From NCBI RefSeq assembly GCF_030867095.1, contig NC_081828.1, forward strand, positions 53,049,434 to 53,113,433: a stretch of 64,000 nt of DNA, written 5' to 3'. The stretch comes from Alligator mississippiensis. Taxonomy: Eukaryota > Chordata > Crocodylia > Alligatoridae. The notes beneath the pieces were generated by a model. The model had not been told where the DNA came from, ran no database searches, and worked only from the letters and a program-made list of their open reading frames with translations. A program made the translations under genes and the position numbers. Within the stretch, counting starts at the first letter, position 1. Every line of letters begins with the position of its first letter. This document shows positions 46,377-58,247 of the stretch, piece by piece.

Positions 46377-46903
46377 CAGTGCTTCTCAACCAGGGAGCTG
46401 TGGCATCCTGTGGTACCATGTGATCCTTTTAAGGGCATCACAAAATATTAGCAGTGTTAGGTGTGCAAACACCTGCACAAGCATAGGCGACTGGTAGGGG
46501 GGGCAAAGGGGGGCATATGCCCCCCCTGACTGGGCTGTCTCTGCCACCAACACCGCCGGTGGAGTCTGCAGGTGCTTGCCAGCTCTGCTGCCACCACTGC
46601 TGGCGGCATCCACAGGTGCTCACCAGCTCTGCCCCCACCACTGACACTACCAGTGGCATCTGCAGGTGCCCCCCTGGACTCAGGGGCACCAGTCACCCAT
46701 GTATACAAGATTCACAAGATAAACCCAGAGATTTCAAACAAGAATCCATAGTGTAAAAAACACTCTAACCTGTTGTGGTACTTATGAGCTCTTTGCAACA
46801 GAAGAATTACTGTATTATTTTTCTGTATTCAAAAAATGAAGGAAAGCTATGACTTTGCATTTTCCAAGGGGTGCCTTGGGTCTAAAAAGATTGAGAATGA
46901 CTG
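46377..46903. mobile_element. hAT-like transposon E2, immediately after E1
   Basis: Left end CAGTGCTTCTCAACCAGGGA; right end on the minus strand CAGTCATTCTCAATCTTTTT. Flanks CTCTCATG (46369-46376) and CTCTAATG (46904-46911) agree at 7 of 8. The left flank is also the right flank of E1. It contains a nested element at 46482-46701. Confidence 0.75.
46482..46701. mobile_element. Small transposon E3 nested in E2
   Basis: Left end CATAGGCGACTGGTAGGGG and right end on the minus strand CATGGGTGACTGGTGCCCC are inverted repeats. Flanking octamers TGCACAAG and TATACAAG agree at 6 of 8. It holds three tandem units of about 44-50 bp (46533-46680) built on 'ctctgc(c/t)gccaccac' and 'ggcatccacaggtgc'. Non-coding. 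Confidence 0.6.
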
Positions 46904-46911
46904 CTCTAATG

Positions 46912-47216
46912 ATTTTATAGTCCAGAAGATGAACAAGGTTAGCATGTCACAGTGATGCCAGTTAAAATAAGGTTAAAACCCTGTGTCAGCATCATCACAG
47001 ATAAATGACCACTGTTTACTTCTTGCTTTTTGCTGCCATTAGTGAGTAGGTCTGGTGACACTTTCAACTCCACAATCTAAACTTTGATTAAATGACACTA
47101 ATACATTACAGACCAGAAGAAAAAGAGTATTTTAGTGAGGATACAGGCAACTAATATTTCCAAACCCTTTTTTCCCTTCTTCCTTCCATAAAATGACATT
47201 ATAAGGGGTTAGGATT
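46912..47216. other. Unique-looking non-coding sequence
   Basis: Nothing supported. Confidence 0.4.
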
Positions 47217-47290
47217 TCTGTGGATGATATCTTTTATTGGACCAACTGCATGGTTGGCATAATGTATGGCTGGTATCGTGTCACAACACA
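47217..47290 (+). repeat. Half of palindromic repeat seen at 55179
   Basis: 'tgatatcttttattggacca' and 'actgcatggttgg' match one arm of the palindrome at 55179-55354. The second arm is missing. Confidence 0.55.
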
Positions 47291-47439
47291 TTTAACTTAA
47301 CATTTAATAAGTGCAGTTAAAATACAATCAGGTCCACATTCAAGCATTTTAGTACATGTTAAGTACCCTCTTTAGATTGCAAACTTGTTCCCTTTCAGAT
47401 GAGGGTTATCTCCTACATATACTAATTTTATTAGGTCAC

Positions 47440-47650
47440 TATGAGGGTATAGGTTGTAGCCATGTTGGTCTAAGGACATAGGCAGACAAGGTTCTTTGGG
47501 TAAATCTGATATCTTTTATTAGACCAACTCAAATAGTTGGAAAAATTCTTCTTTGTAAGCTTTCAGGTATAAATACCCTTCATCGAACTGAGGAAGCATC
47601 TGCAGTTAGTGTGCGCTCTTCCTGGATGGAATGAATAGTAAAGAAGCCAG
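47440..47650 (+). repeat. Dispersed repeat also at 30735-30900
   Basis: 'ataggttgtagccatgttgg', 'ggcagacaaggttctttggg', 'atcttttattagaccaactc' and 'gctcttcctggatggaatga' in the same order as at 30735. This copy extends further at the 5' side. Confidence 0.6.
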
Positions 47651-47754
47651 AGGCTGGTATGCATGCAAGAAAGCCAGTCAGTAAAGATGTAAAGAAATGT
47701 TAAGATGCGAAGATATAAAGAAAACCAGTCAGTGAAGATGTAGGTCACTATGGG

Positions 47755-48090
47755 CACTTTTACATGTGCTCTAGGGCTGGGAGAGGAGTCGCTTTAATTA
47801 GTGAAACTCAAAGAGTCGCTTTAATTAAAGTGCTGCAGTGTCTTGTGTATCAGCACCCCATGTACTTCAAAATAGCAGCAGGGGTGCTTTAATTAAAGAT
47901 CATTGAATGAGCTTTAGTTCAAGAGCCCCTGCTGCCATTTTGAAATGCAGGGACACTGCAGGGACAAGATGCAGGAGGCTGCTGGAGTACAGCAGTTACC
48001 ACAATCCAGTAGACTTGATGAATAGAGTCTGCTCTGATGCGGCTGCAATTACATTGTTGCAAGTGAACTGTTGCAAGTGAATATGTAACA
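47755..48090. repeat. Possible MITE-like element
   Basis: 'actatgggcacttttacatg' resembles the TGGGCA...ACATG ends of the elements at 7516 and 17855. The interior has several 'gctttaattaa(ag)' copies and 'ttcaaaatagcagcaggggtg' facing 'cccctgctgccattttgaa', which are complementary. Boundaries not placed. Confidence 0.4.
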
Positions 48091-49469
48091 CCACCTTTAG
48101 ACAAACTTTCAAATGTGATGCATTCCTCTCCTGGTCTAAGGAAAAAGCAGGAACTAGAACTAAAAACATTCTAAATATCAAGGCCTTTCTAAAGGGAAAA
48201 AGGACATTATCACATGTTTTGAATAAAGATAAGCTAATATCAGTGTTCAGTCCTTAGTTCTTGATGTCCAGCCTGCTTGTGAATTTTTGCTGTCAGGCTT
48301 GCCTTTTGAAGGTGTTTACAAATTACCTTTGTGCACTAGGATAATGAGGTTAGAAAGTGAGTGATTGCTCTATGAAAAGTGTTCTAGATGTGTTCCAGTG
48401 TTTCTGCCCTTAATATTTTTCCTGTGATGATATTTTGGTGCATAATCTAGTTTCACCCACATAATTTCCATGAGGGCATTTGGTGTACTGGATGAGAGAC
48501 ACCATATTTTGATGAGGGGTTGTCACTATACATACAAGAGACAAGAATGCATAGATTTGTTGCTGACAGAACAAAGAAAATTTGAGTACAAGTGAAGTCC
48601 AGTGAATCTTGGGTATATCTAGTGCAACTAGAAGCAGAGATAAAGAAATAGTTTTACAAATAACTCATTTGGGATTTTGGTTTTCTTACTGAGAAGAGCC
48701 AAGACCATCACAAAATACTCTGGACCTCTTCTGACAATATCTGCTTAAGTATGAATTATAGAAAGGTAGCTGAATTGGAGTCATCTGAGCTTTTGTGGAT
48801 AGTAATCCATAGACATGAAATATGATATGGTATGTAAAGGTGAAGGGCATGGTCCAAATTGTGTTGAAGCCATTGGGAGTCTTTTAATTTTTTTAATTCA
48901 GTGGATAAGGTACTTTATTCTTGGGAATGATGTTTTTGATTAGAAATTCTGTAACAGTTGAGGGACATCTTGTAGGAAGGTGGGGAATAGTTAAGGAACA
49001 GCTGGAGAGAATGGCTTCAAGTGCCCTTTTCCCTATTTATACTTAATAGGGATGAAATTTAATTGCAGCATGTTTAAATATAAAGAATAGCTTATACAAG
49101 CAGCAAAACATAAGCGATGTGGGAAGGAACAGAACTGCAGGGACTATAAAAACAAGCATATGAAAGCTAGCAGGAGAATTAGAGCTGCAAAAACTAAGTG
49201 AATGTCAGATTACAAAAGACATTTCAACAACATGCAATTAAAACTATTCACATTTGCAACAGACAGAAGGTAAAAAGAATTAGTGGGGTAATGGAAAAGT
49301 GAAGAAAAAAAGTGATTTCATTTATCCAAGGGAATTAATGAACAATGGGAAGTTTAAAAAATGATCTTACCTTCAAAACAGGATGCACTGCTAGCATTTG
49401 GCAGCATAGGTTCTGATTTTATTTTTGCAAGGGTGGGCCTAAGATGATGGACATGTGACAGCCCTCTTC
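48091..49469. other. Unique-looking AT-rich sequence
   Basis: No supported feature. Confidence 0.4.
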
Positions 49470-50376
49470 TAGGGTGACCGCCATTTCAAAATGCAAAGGT
49501 AGCACACAAGCCCACTTTTCCCTGCCCTGATAGCATAGCTGGAGCAGAGCTGAGTGGAACTCGTTGGGGAGGTGGGGGCAGATGCAGGCTGGCTGTTGCA
49601 GGCTCAGTACCCCCTGCCCTGCTATCCTTCCCCTGGGAGCCCCATGCAGGCTGTGCCACCATAGCAAGGTGCCCCCTGCCTGCCCAGCAACATTGTGGGG
49701 TACAACTCCATGCTGTTGCCCCTACTGCTGCTGGGTGGGCAGGGGGCATCTCACCATGGTGGTACAGCCAGTGCAGGGCTCCTGGGGGGGCATCAGGGTG
49801 GAGAGCCCTGAGGCTGCAGTGGGCAGCCCACATCCATTCCTGCCTCATGCACAAATATGGGGGGTATGTGCCCCCCCCATATCACCCTTCCCAGGAGTGT
49901 AGGGAGCCACCCCCAGCCCTGCTTCCTGAATGAGCCACCTGTGGTTCTGTCTTACCCCCCACCCTGGCCCCAGGCTGTGTGCACTGCCCTGCCTGGGCAG
50001 CACTCCCAAGCCCAGCCCCTGCCTCCCTCCCTCCCTCACTGTGGGGGTCTCAATCTGCCCTCCACCCCAGCAGCTGGGGGAACTGCTCTCTACTGCTGCT
50101 TCGAGCTATATTTCTGGCCAAATGCATGTGTGCACATGCACATGGAACCCATTATGTCCTGTTCCCCACAGCTCCTCGCAGGCTGGAACTTAGCCAGCCT
50201 TCAAGGGGAAACCTGCTGTTTCCAGTGTTTTTCCATGGTGAACAGAAAATCTGGTTCCCTGCATGATACTGGGAATCTGGGACAAATGTTGTCCTGGAGT
50301 CATGAAGCCCAGAACCAGGACTTGATATTCCCATTTCAGGACTATCCTGCCCAATTAGGGATGGGTGGCCACCCTA
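49470..50376. mobile_element. DNA transposon with GGGTGACC-type ends
   Basis: Left TAGGGTGACCGCC and right, on the minus strand, TAGGGTGGCCACCC are inverted. Flanking octamers CCCTCTTC and ACCCTTTC agree at 5 of 8. The interior is G/C-rich. A segment at 50165-50250 resembles 31515-31600 of a hAT-like element, so it may be composite. The long overlapping frames here (for example 49857-50471) are composition-driven. Confidence 0.5.
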
Positions 50377-50860
50377 ACCCTTTCCCAAGGAGGGCCAGGG
50401 CCCTCAGGCTCCCAGGTACTCGATGCCCATGTTTGGCAAGTTTTACTATTTGTGTTTACAGTAGGGTCTAGGTACTTCAGTGGGGATCCAGGCCTCCTCT
50501 ATCGAGTATTTCAAAAACAGGTAGTGTGAAATAGTTTCTGCCTCAAAGTGCTTGCAAGTAGTTGGAGTTTGCCATTTTTGTGCCTTGGCAGATCTCCTCC
50601 TAAAATATAAGGCCCGCAAATGGAGTGGGAGAGAGGGGAGGTGTGGAGGGGAATCTTGCTTTCCTTGTTCCCCACCCAGAAATGACAAAAAAGGGCCTTC
50701 GTAAACATTAATTTTAGATGGCTCCTGGAGATCTTAACCCCTGGATAGTCCCCACATTAACATCTCAAATTAGTTTCAGGCACACTTTAGGAGGCTTAAA
50801 GTTATGCCACTCCAGGGCAGGTTTATCTCTGATCCATGTTACTCAGTTTGTGTTCCATTA
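50377..50860. other. Unique-looking non-coding sequence
   Basis: Nothing supported. Confidence 0.4.
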
Positions 50861-52285
50861 GGCTAGGGACAGACATTCAAAAAGCCTGAATTGATTCAAC
50901 CTTTGCAGGTTAGTTTAACCTGCCTAGGTTGAACTGGTTTGCAACTGTAAAGACGTTCCCTCTGGACTGAAGAAATGCAGGCACATGCCTGCAGTGGCTC
51001 AGGCTAGAAGCTGGGGAGGGGACTACAGAAGTCCTCCCTTCCCTTCCACAGTGCTGAGCTGAGAGGGAGCATGGCCAGGCCCTAGCAGGATGCTCTGATT
51101 AGGGACGGGTCCCCCCTTGCTCCTGATAAGCCCAACAGGGAGTTAATAACACAGTGTTTATCACCCCTAACTCAGTGTTTATCAGCCCATCAAGAAAACA
51201 AAAGCCTCTCTCCATTAGTTCAAGTTCTTCTTAAACAGCTTTTTCCAAGGAAGAAACAGAAGGACATTACCAGCTGATCTGTTTATTTATTTAGCTCCAA
51301 AAAGCCCTAAGCAGACACTGTTCTGTCTGCTTGTCCCAGTGAAATTGGAGACACACACACACAGACACCTCTTAGCATTAGGTAGCATACCACATGCCTA
51401 GGGCCTGTGGGGCTGGGGTCTGTGCTGTGGGAGATGGGAGGGAGCAAGCAGGGTATCCCTGCTTGAACAGGGAGCAGCGAAGTGGGGGGGGGGGGTGGGG
51501 GGCAGGCATGGATACTGGTGGAAGCAAGGCAGACCCTGCTGTGCCTGCAGTCTCCATCAGAGCTCTGGCTAGAGAGCAGAGGATTGGACCCAGTCCTACT
51601 CTCTGGAGCAGACAGCCCAGCCCAGCACAGCCCAGGGCTGCAAAGCATCTGGAATGCTGGGGGAGTCTGGTTTAACTTAAACAAGGAAGGGGTCTGGGAC
51701 AGACATTACATAAACCAGTTTGACCCAAATCAGTTAAGTCATAATTTTCATAGTTTTCACAGTTTTTAGGTGCTGAAAGGGACCTTACAGATCATTGGGT
51801 CCACCCCCCCTGCACTTAGGCAGGAAAGACTGCTGGGGTCAGATGACCCTGGTAAGATGGGCATCAAGACACTTTTTGAAGATGGCCAGGGTGCATGACT
51901 GTACTATCTCTGGGGAGAGCCTGTTCAAAACCTTTGGTACTCGACTTGTAAAGAAGTTTTTCCTTATGTCCAGTCTGAAGCAATTTTCAATCAGCTTGAG
52001 CCCATTATTTCTAGTGCTCCCCTGGGGGGTCTTGGTGAATAGTTTCTCTCCCAGGCCCTGATGTACTCCCCTGATATAATTATAGGCTGCCACCAAGTCC
52101 CCACTGAGTCTTCTCTTCTCCAGGCTGGACAGTCCCAGTCTGATACTACATACAGGCAGGTTTATCTTAAACCAGTTTCAGCCACTTTGAAACTGGTTTA
52201 TGTGCACTGAACTTTTGTTCTGTTACAGGTTTAAATTAGTTACTGATCATTTAAACCAGTTTATGTGTAATGTCTGTCCCTAGCC
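50861..52285 (-). mobile_element. DNA transposon family, copy B, with nested CR1
   Basis: Left GGCTAGGGACAGACATTCAA and right on the minus strand GGCTAGGGACAGACATTACA. It is the reverse orientation of copy A (44976-45914): both share 'aagcctgaattgattcaacc'-type, 'ccctctggactgaaga', 'gggagttaataacacag' and the AAACCAGTTT-rich end. A CR1 fragment lies inside at 51741-52144. Without it the element is about 1.0 kb. Non-coding. Confidence 0.8.
51741..52144 (-). mobile_element. CR1 LINE 3' end nested in copy B
   Basis: Minus-strand CR1: 'aaagggaccttacagatcat', 'gaagtttttccttatgtcca', 'gtgctcccctggggggtctt' and 'ttaggctgccaccaagtccc'-like phrases. An 85-codon remnant (51839-52096) encodes the CR1 C-terminal tail. 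Comparison with copy A shows where the insertion interrupts the transposon. Confidence 0.85.
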
Positions 52286-54281
52286 GGAATGTTTGGCCAC
52301 TTGCCACAGATAAGCCTCCCAAGTTGCTATCCTCCAGCATCCCAGGATGCAGTGTCCCCACTCCCACCTTCCTGTTCTGTGTGGAAAATATTCCACTCCC
52401 TGAACTCCACTGCCCAGGGCATGTGACAAGGGGTTTTGGCACCAAGCCAAATCCCCCTTCTGCTTCCAAGGGTGTGATGGGTGTGAATTTCCTATGCATC
52501 CCTATGCAAACAGCTTGCAGAGCACAGGGCAGCTAGCCAGGTTGCAGGGCACAGAGGGGTTTAGGAGTGGGGTCTAGAGGGAGTTGGGGGGAACAAGGTG
52601 GGGAGTAAGATCAGGTCCCCATGAGTTGGAGTTTCCTTCCCAGGAAAGGGGCAGTAGCTCCCCCCAAAACTTCTTCCCTCATTGCTCCCACCTCCCAGCC
52701 ACCCCGGGAAGCATGACCAGCACCTGCCACACCACAGTCCCAAATCTCAATTTATTAAAACATGAGAACTCAATTAATTTATTTCCTCTTCATTTCTTTT
52801 TAAATTCTCTCTCTCTACGTCTTTTTATTTTATCCTTCAGGGGCTGACTTCCTTCATTTCACCATCCTTCCCCCCACCCCTTTCCATCCCATTAATTCCC
52901 AACTTCATATTCCCATCCTCGCCCCAACCCCTCTCTCACACTCCTTCTTCTAGAGCAGAGGTAGAAGCCTATCCTGGCTCACCAGCCCTGTGGTAGCAAC
53001 TCACAGCTGTATCTCCTAGTCCGCCCCCTGCTCACCAGCCCTCTAGCAACAAATCACAGTTCTGCAGGGGGGGCACAATTAGGTTTTTCTGCTGACAGTG
53101 TGACTGCTCCAAACTCAAGCTAGCACTAACACTGATCAACATTTGAACAGCTCCAAGTGAAACATGTAACAAGACCCAAATAGTATTAAGTGAAGATTGC
53201 ACAGGAGGAACTGTCCCAGAACTGGGGAATTAATCCATTTCTCCTCCCAGCCCAGTGCCATAACTCAGGATAAGCTTGGGATATTCTTACTAAATAATCA
53301 TGTCATGATACTGTGCAGGTAGCAGCAGAAAGTGTTTACATGGCAACAACTGGCATGTTAGAGATCCAGTATTATATCTTCAATGTGGGATAAAGAAAGA
53401 AGAGAGCTTACTTTGTGTCACATTTCTGACCCAGTACATTTACTACTGGATCACTTCAATTCTAGGTGGTGTGCAGTTGAGTAACACTGATTTAAATGTG
53501 AAGTAACAGCAATAAAACAGGCCATAGATATCTCCCAATGAGAGAGTTGAGACCAAATTAAATTTTAACGTGTAAGAAAAACACAGAAGATAAAAATAAA
53601 GGAAAAGGCTGTACTGTGGGTTGCCAGCCTCTGTCTCAGCAAAACCATTTTAGTAATTGGCAAACATGGCAAGAAAAATAATGAACAACATTTAAACTAT
53701 AAAATGATTTTACTGCACAATATGTTTAAATATGAAAATGTGATTTGTTTTGTCCTTTCTGCCTTCTTTTTAAAGGAATCAGCTAAAGCAAAGATCAGAT
53801 GTCATCATACAGAGAAGCCAATTAGTGTGTACATAACAAAGGATGTCGTCATGAAAAGTTAAGCCACAAAAGTGTTTCATTAGCAATAACTGGTGCTACA
53901 AATGGCAAAATTGTAGGGAAAAGATTCTTATTAAGTAGATGATACCTTAGGTAATTCCACAGTCCTTTGGTGCCTGACAGTGCAGTCTGTCCTGAAATCT
54001 GACCCTCTTTCTTCAGTTCCATTTAACATGCTCCCAACAAGATAAATCAAGAGGTCAGATCCATGAATCTTAGTGATGATAAGAGTGAACAGACTGATGG
54101 ATAACCACCCTCATCCTTTCCCCCCCCCAAAAGTACAACAGGTATTGCTGGCCTGTTGTAATAAATATGAATTAGGAAGATCTATGAAGGAGTCCAGTAA
54201 GTTAGACACCATCTTGGAAAAATGCAACTTGATTTAAAATGGCTACCAGGGCCTTATGAAAGATGAAATAAAGTATTATGG
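52286..54281. other. Unique-looking non-coding sequence
   Basis: No supported gene or transposon. Pyrimidine-rich near 52640-52960, AT-rich after 53400. Confidence 0.4.
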
Positions 54282-54289
54282 CTATGTTG

Positions 54290-55116
54290 TCAGGCTGTGC
54301 GAAGCTTCAGTCCCTGATTCAATTTGGTAGAGATTCGTGCCAATTGGGTGGCTGAATCTCCCAATCCAAATCTATTCAGAGGACCCTTTAATCTCTCTGA
54401 ATCCAATCGGAAACTTCCAAATCAATTTGGAGAGATTCAGAAAGATTCAGCTATTTGGACATAGACACAGCTTTAAATGTTTTTTCTACATACCTCTAGG
54501 TAGCAGGGGTTCCTGAATGCTGTGATGCTGGGGTGCATGGAGTGTCCCACAGAAACATGGGGTCTTCCCAGCATGCTCGGCAACAGACCCGGAACTGGAC
54601 CAGAAGCACTTCCAGTCCACTTCTGGGTCCGCTGGGGCGTGCGCAGCCTCCCCCCGACCTCTGCACCTCCCTGGCTCGGTGACTGGTGTCTCCTGGGTCT
54701 GGGGGAGGGGCACCCGGGGTCCCCCTGTGGCTGATCGCTGAGCTGGGGAGGCATGGGAGGTGCCCTCAGCACGCTCCCTGGCAGATCCAGAAGTGGACCA
54801 GAAGTACTTCCGGTTCATTTCTGGGTTTGCCGCCAAGCACACGGAGGTCCCCCTCCCCACCCCACTCCTATGGGATGTTCCATGAGCCCCAGCATCACAA
54901 CTGTCACGAGCCACACCTGCTACCTCAAGGTACGTACAAAAAACTTTTAAAGCTGCGTTTGTGTCCGAATCGCTGATTCTCTGAATCAGCATCGAATCTT
55001 CAGATTTGGATTCAGCTGAATCAAATCAGGGACAGTGATCTGAATCAGCGATTCAAATCACTGTCCCTGATTCAGGCCGAATCCGAATTGAATAGGGCCC
55101 GCTTTGCATACCCCTA
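54290..55116. mobile_element. hAT-like foldback transposon with perfect TSD
   Basis: Left TCAGGCTGTGCGAAGC; right on the minus strand TAGGGGTATGCAAAGC. An identical octamer CTATGTTG flanks it at 54282-54289 and 55117-55124. Much of the interior is a long inverted repeat: 54470-54560 ('gcaggggttcctgaatgctg' region) pairs with 54880-54955. Subterminal 'gattcag'/'ctgaatc' motifs are numerous. Ends match 14811-15518. Overlapping frames here are shadows of the palindrome. Confidence 0.8.
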
Positions 55117-55178
55117 CTATGTTGTATGCTGTATGACACTTTTGCTAGAGCTCTTGCTTAAAATTTTTAGACAGGAAA

Positions 55179-55354
55179 GGATTTATGTGAGTGATGTCTT
55201 TTATTGGACCAACTGCATAGTTGGAATAAACTTAGACAAAGCGTTTGAATATAGTGCATTCTTCTCAAGGTCACCTGCACTTCAACTGAAAGCTTGTCTA
55301 AATCTACCCCAACCATGCAGTTGGTCCAATAAAAGATATTACTCACAAAAATCC
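55179..55354. mobile_element. Palindromic MITE-like element
   Basis: Two arms of about 46 bp (55179-55224 and 55309-55354) are inverted copies: 'tcttttattggaccaactgc' on the left, and 'gcagttggtccaataaaaga' on the right. The core arm motif recurs singly at 30735, 47217 and 47440. The spacer is 84 bp. Confidence 0.75.
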
Positions 55355-57042
55355 ATTTATGTTTAAAAAATATTAAATAAGTGCTCTTGCCAAAGTGTTG
55401 TATAGCATAACATCATTGTCTTAATATTTCATCTCTCATAAAGGCCTGAGCTATTTTAAATCAAGTTGGATTTTTCCAAGATGGCCCTCAACTTAGTGGA
55501 TTCCTTCATAGGTCTTCCAAACTTATATTCATTAAAATAGGCCAGCAATTACCTTGCCTTTCACATATTTCTTGGACCATCACAGCTACAGCATCACTCC
55601 AACACTACTTTAAAATATTGATTTTATTTTTAATCACTGGTTGAGTTGATGCTGAGTTGAAATATATTCAGTAGCCTTCCTATGGAACATTGCTGGCTAA
55701 CAAAAAGGTGGATTTTTAATATAATAGTGAAAACACACCAGCCAGCTACCCAAACATAAATACATTCAATGAGACTATGATCTGGAAGCATGGAGGTCAC
55801 ATATTTTGGAAACCTACACTTCTTCTAACAACCAGTCACTGAGTGGCTCATTTTTACTATGGAGCCACTTGTAGGACAATTCCGTTGGCCTGTAACAGGT
55901 ATTGGGATTAATCTAGCATTGGCCATGGAGGGTTCCCTAGAAAGGAGAGATCTTTCCTTTGCTTTGCCATGCATCATTTCAAAGTGTCCTTTTGGGTTTA
56001 TGTCTGTGGCTTTCTACGTGAATGATGAGAATATGAACTTTAAAAATATATAGTACAGTATGTGTATGATATCAATGCTGAAGGTATGGAAAATAAGGAA
56101 AGTCAATATGTTCAGCATTAGTGAGATAAAGATTATTTTATGTGCCTGAGCCAGAAAATAGAGATTGCAAAGATGGGAGAGTCATTCAGCATGTTAGATA
56201 AGACAAGTAATATACGTTGGCCACAAAAATGCTTGAAGCCATAAATAGGACATCATGATACAAAAGACTATTTGATTACTGGAGAGCATCAACTAATAAT
56301 TAAGCATAAATAAAATTATAACACTTGACTATGCTGGAAAGGAGTTCATACTAGGGAAGCTCTGTTAAAATGAAGAAATGATGAAAAGGCTGGGGACAGA
56401 TCTCTTCCACTTACAAGTAAGCATGTGGATAAAGCTATCCAGATGAGGTCGAAGTAAATTATATACATCAGTGTGAAACAGTTCAATAAACAGCTAAAAA
56501 AAGTAGTTACAATGCATCTTTTAATGCTATTGTGTGTTCTTGTCAAAAGGCTTTGAAAAGTAGCTCAAAGATATGGGTTGGAATGTAGGCAACCATAGTT
56601 ATTTAGCCATAAAACATGCAAAATGGAGAATGAAAAAAAAAATCTGTTCCATATTTCACCTTCCCATGTGGTTCTTTAAGCAGCCATAGCTGTTCCTGTT
56701 CATGTTGTTTTTAGGCTTCTGGTAAATGTTTTATTTTGCTAGTTTATTCTTCAGGCTATTTGTAGCAGGGATAGTCTCTTACTATGTGTCTCCATATTTA
56801 TGACAGTGCCTAGCACAATGGGGACCTGATCTGAGGCCTCTTGGTATCAGTGTAAAATAATACTTCAAAGCTATATATATGATAGGGCCTGCTGAGGTAG
56901 GAGAAACAGATTTACTAATATATATTTATGATTAAATATTTTAAACTTCTTTGCCTGGTAATCACAGCCATGCTATTTGTAAATCATGGATGGTTGCTAG
57001 ATGTTTATCTAATATATGAGAATCCTGTATGTGTTTGTAGGT
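55355..57042. other. Unique-looking AT-rich sequence
   Basis: No supported gene. Near 56800-56870, 'agtgcctagcacaatgggga' and 'cctgatctgaggcctcttgg' match the tail of an old MIR/LINE element (plus strand). The rest is featureless. Confidence 0.45.
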
Positions 57043-57259
57043 CATTTACTGTATTATATGTATACTGTATTACTGTATTATGTCCTTTAGTCTGTGGTTT
57101 GAAAGTTATCCAGTTGGGTACACGAAATAGCAGAGAATTGAACTGTGATATGGGCAATCATTGCCTAAACCGAGATACCAAATGTCCACTTGGGATACTT
57201 TTTACAAGTCATCCTTAAGTTGTTACTTGTGCACTGTAATTTTTTGCTGAATGCTTTTG
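57043..57259 (+). repeat. 217-bp duplicated segment, first copy
   Basis: Matches 58248-58464 over 217 bp with a single difference that I can see (G at 57172). Both copies have the same orientation. The match starts 'catttactgtattatatg' and ends 'gctgaatgcttttg'. The low divergence says the duplication is recent. The short frame in it is not a gene. Confidence 0.9.
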
Positions 57260-58080
57260 AATAGTTTTGTCAAAACCCTGGCTGATTTGCAAAAGTCATT
57301 CATCCTTCCTAGAGTCACCACATTTTATATTTAGCAAGAGATATCTTTTTCTACTAGCAATATTTATTTCATTAAATAATGAATTGACTATGAAAGTTAA
57401 TAATTTTTATGGAGATGCGCTCAGCACAAAATTTTGAATGAAAATCCATTCAGACAATGAGTAGGCACTTTAGCTGCACAAAAACAATTGGTTTACTGCA
57501 GCTTTCCTGATTTTCTCAGCTGCCCTCCTTCACTTCATTTTATCTGCTCAATTGATAGCCAGATTCACTATCCTGAGTTTTGTTTCAGAAAATGTAATAA
57601 CAAGGAATGTAGAGAACTATTAAAATTTAGCCTCCAGAAGTTGATCGTTCTGTGTTTATATAGCACTTGTAAAGTTACTTCCAGGTTCCAGACCAAAACA
57701 ATGTACATTTGTTTGACAGCATAGTTAATGCTGGGTAAATTTAGGCAGATTATGAGCTCTAGGTTTCTTTGTTTGTAACTTGAATAATTACTTGGTACTG
57801 AAATCAAATAGTCTGAGAGGCACTGAATGAAACTATATGCCACTACTGTGTCCTGAGTTGAGCAATATTGTTGTAATCAATCACCATCAGGCACCCTCCT
57901 GACTTGTTTTCAGTTAATAGGTGTCTACAGGTAAACTCCATCATTTTCTCTGTTTAGTTTCTGTTGTTTAGGAACATAGGACTAAAAGGGTTATGCTGGG
58001 CTGTCAAATCCAGTCTGTTCCATTCACAGACAAACAGTAGTGGATCCAAGATGATGAAAACAGAGGGTGCGGCAGTGGTA
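57260..58080. other. Unique-looking non-coding sequence
   Basis: Nothing supported, except a possible CR1-like phrase 'ggaacataggactaaaaggg' near 57971. Confidence 0.4.
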
Positions 58081-58247
58081 GGGCAAGAGCAACTTTGGGG
58101 TAGGCAGTGCTTAGCCTTTCAGAGATGTGCAGTTTCTCTTCTACTCCTCATCACAGAAGCCAATCCTAGAATATAGCCTAACATTTAAAACTTCCTGCAA
58201 GGCCCTTTTGGAGAAATGGTTGCCTGCTGAGGCAGATCCAGGGCTGG
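58081..58247. repeat. Left arm of inverted duplication
   Basis: Reverse complement of 58470-58717 except for a ~76-bp segment missing here. The arms share 'gggcaagagcaactttgggg', 'cagagatgtgcagtttctct', 'aatatagcctaacatttaaa' and 'cccttttggagaaatggttg'. Confidence 0.88.

Noticed and set aside
49857..50471. 204-codon plus-strand frame
   Set aside because: It lies across a G/C-rich DNA element with many overlapping frames in several phases; no family signature.
54486..54992. 168-codon minus-strand open frame with internally repeated peptide phrases
   Set aside because: The repetition comes from the inverted structure of the foldback transposon; frames exist on both strands there.
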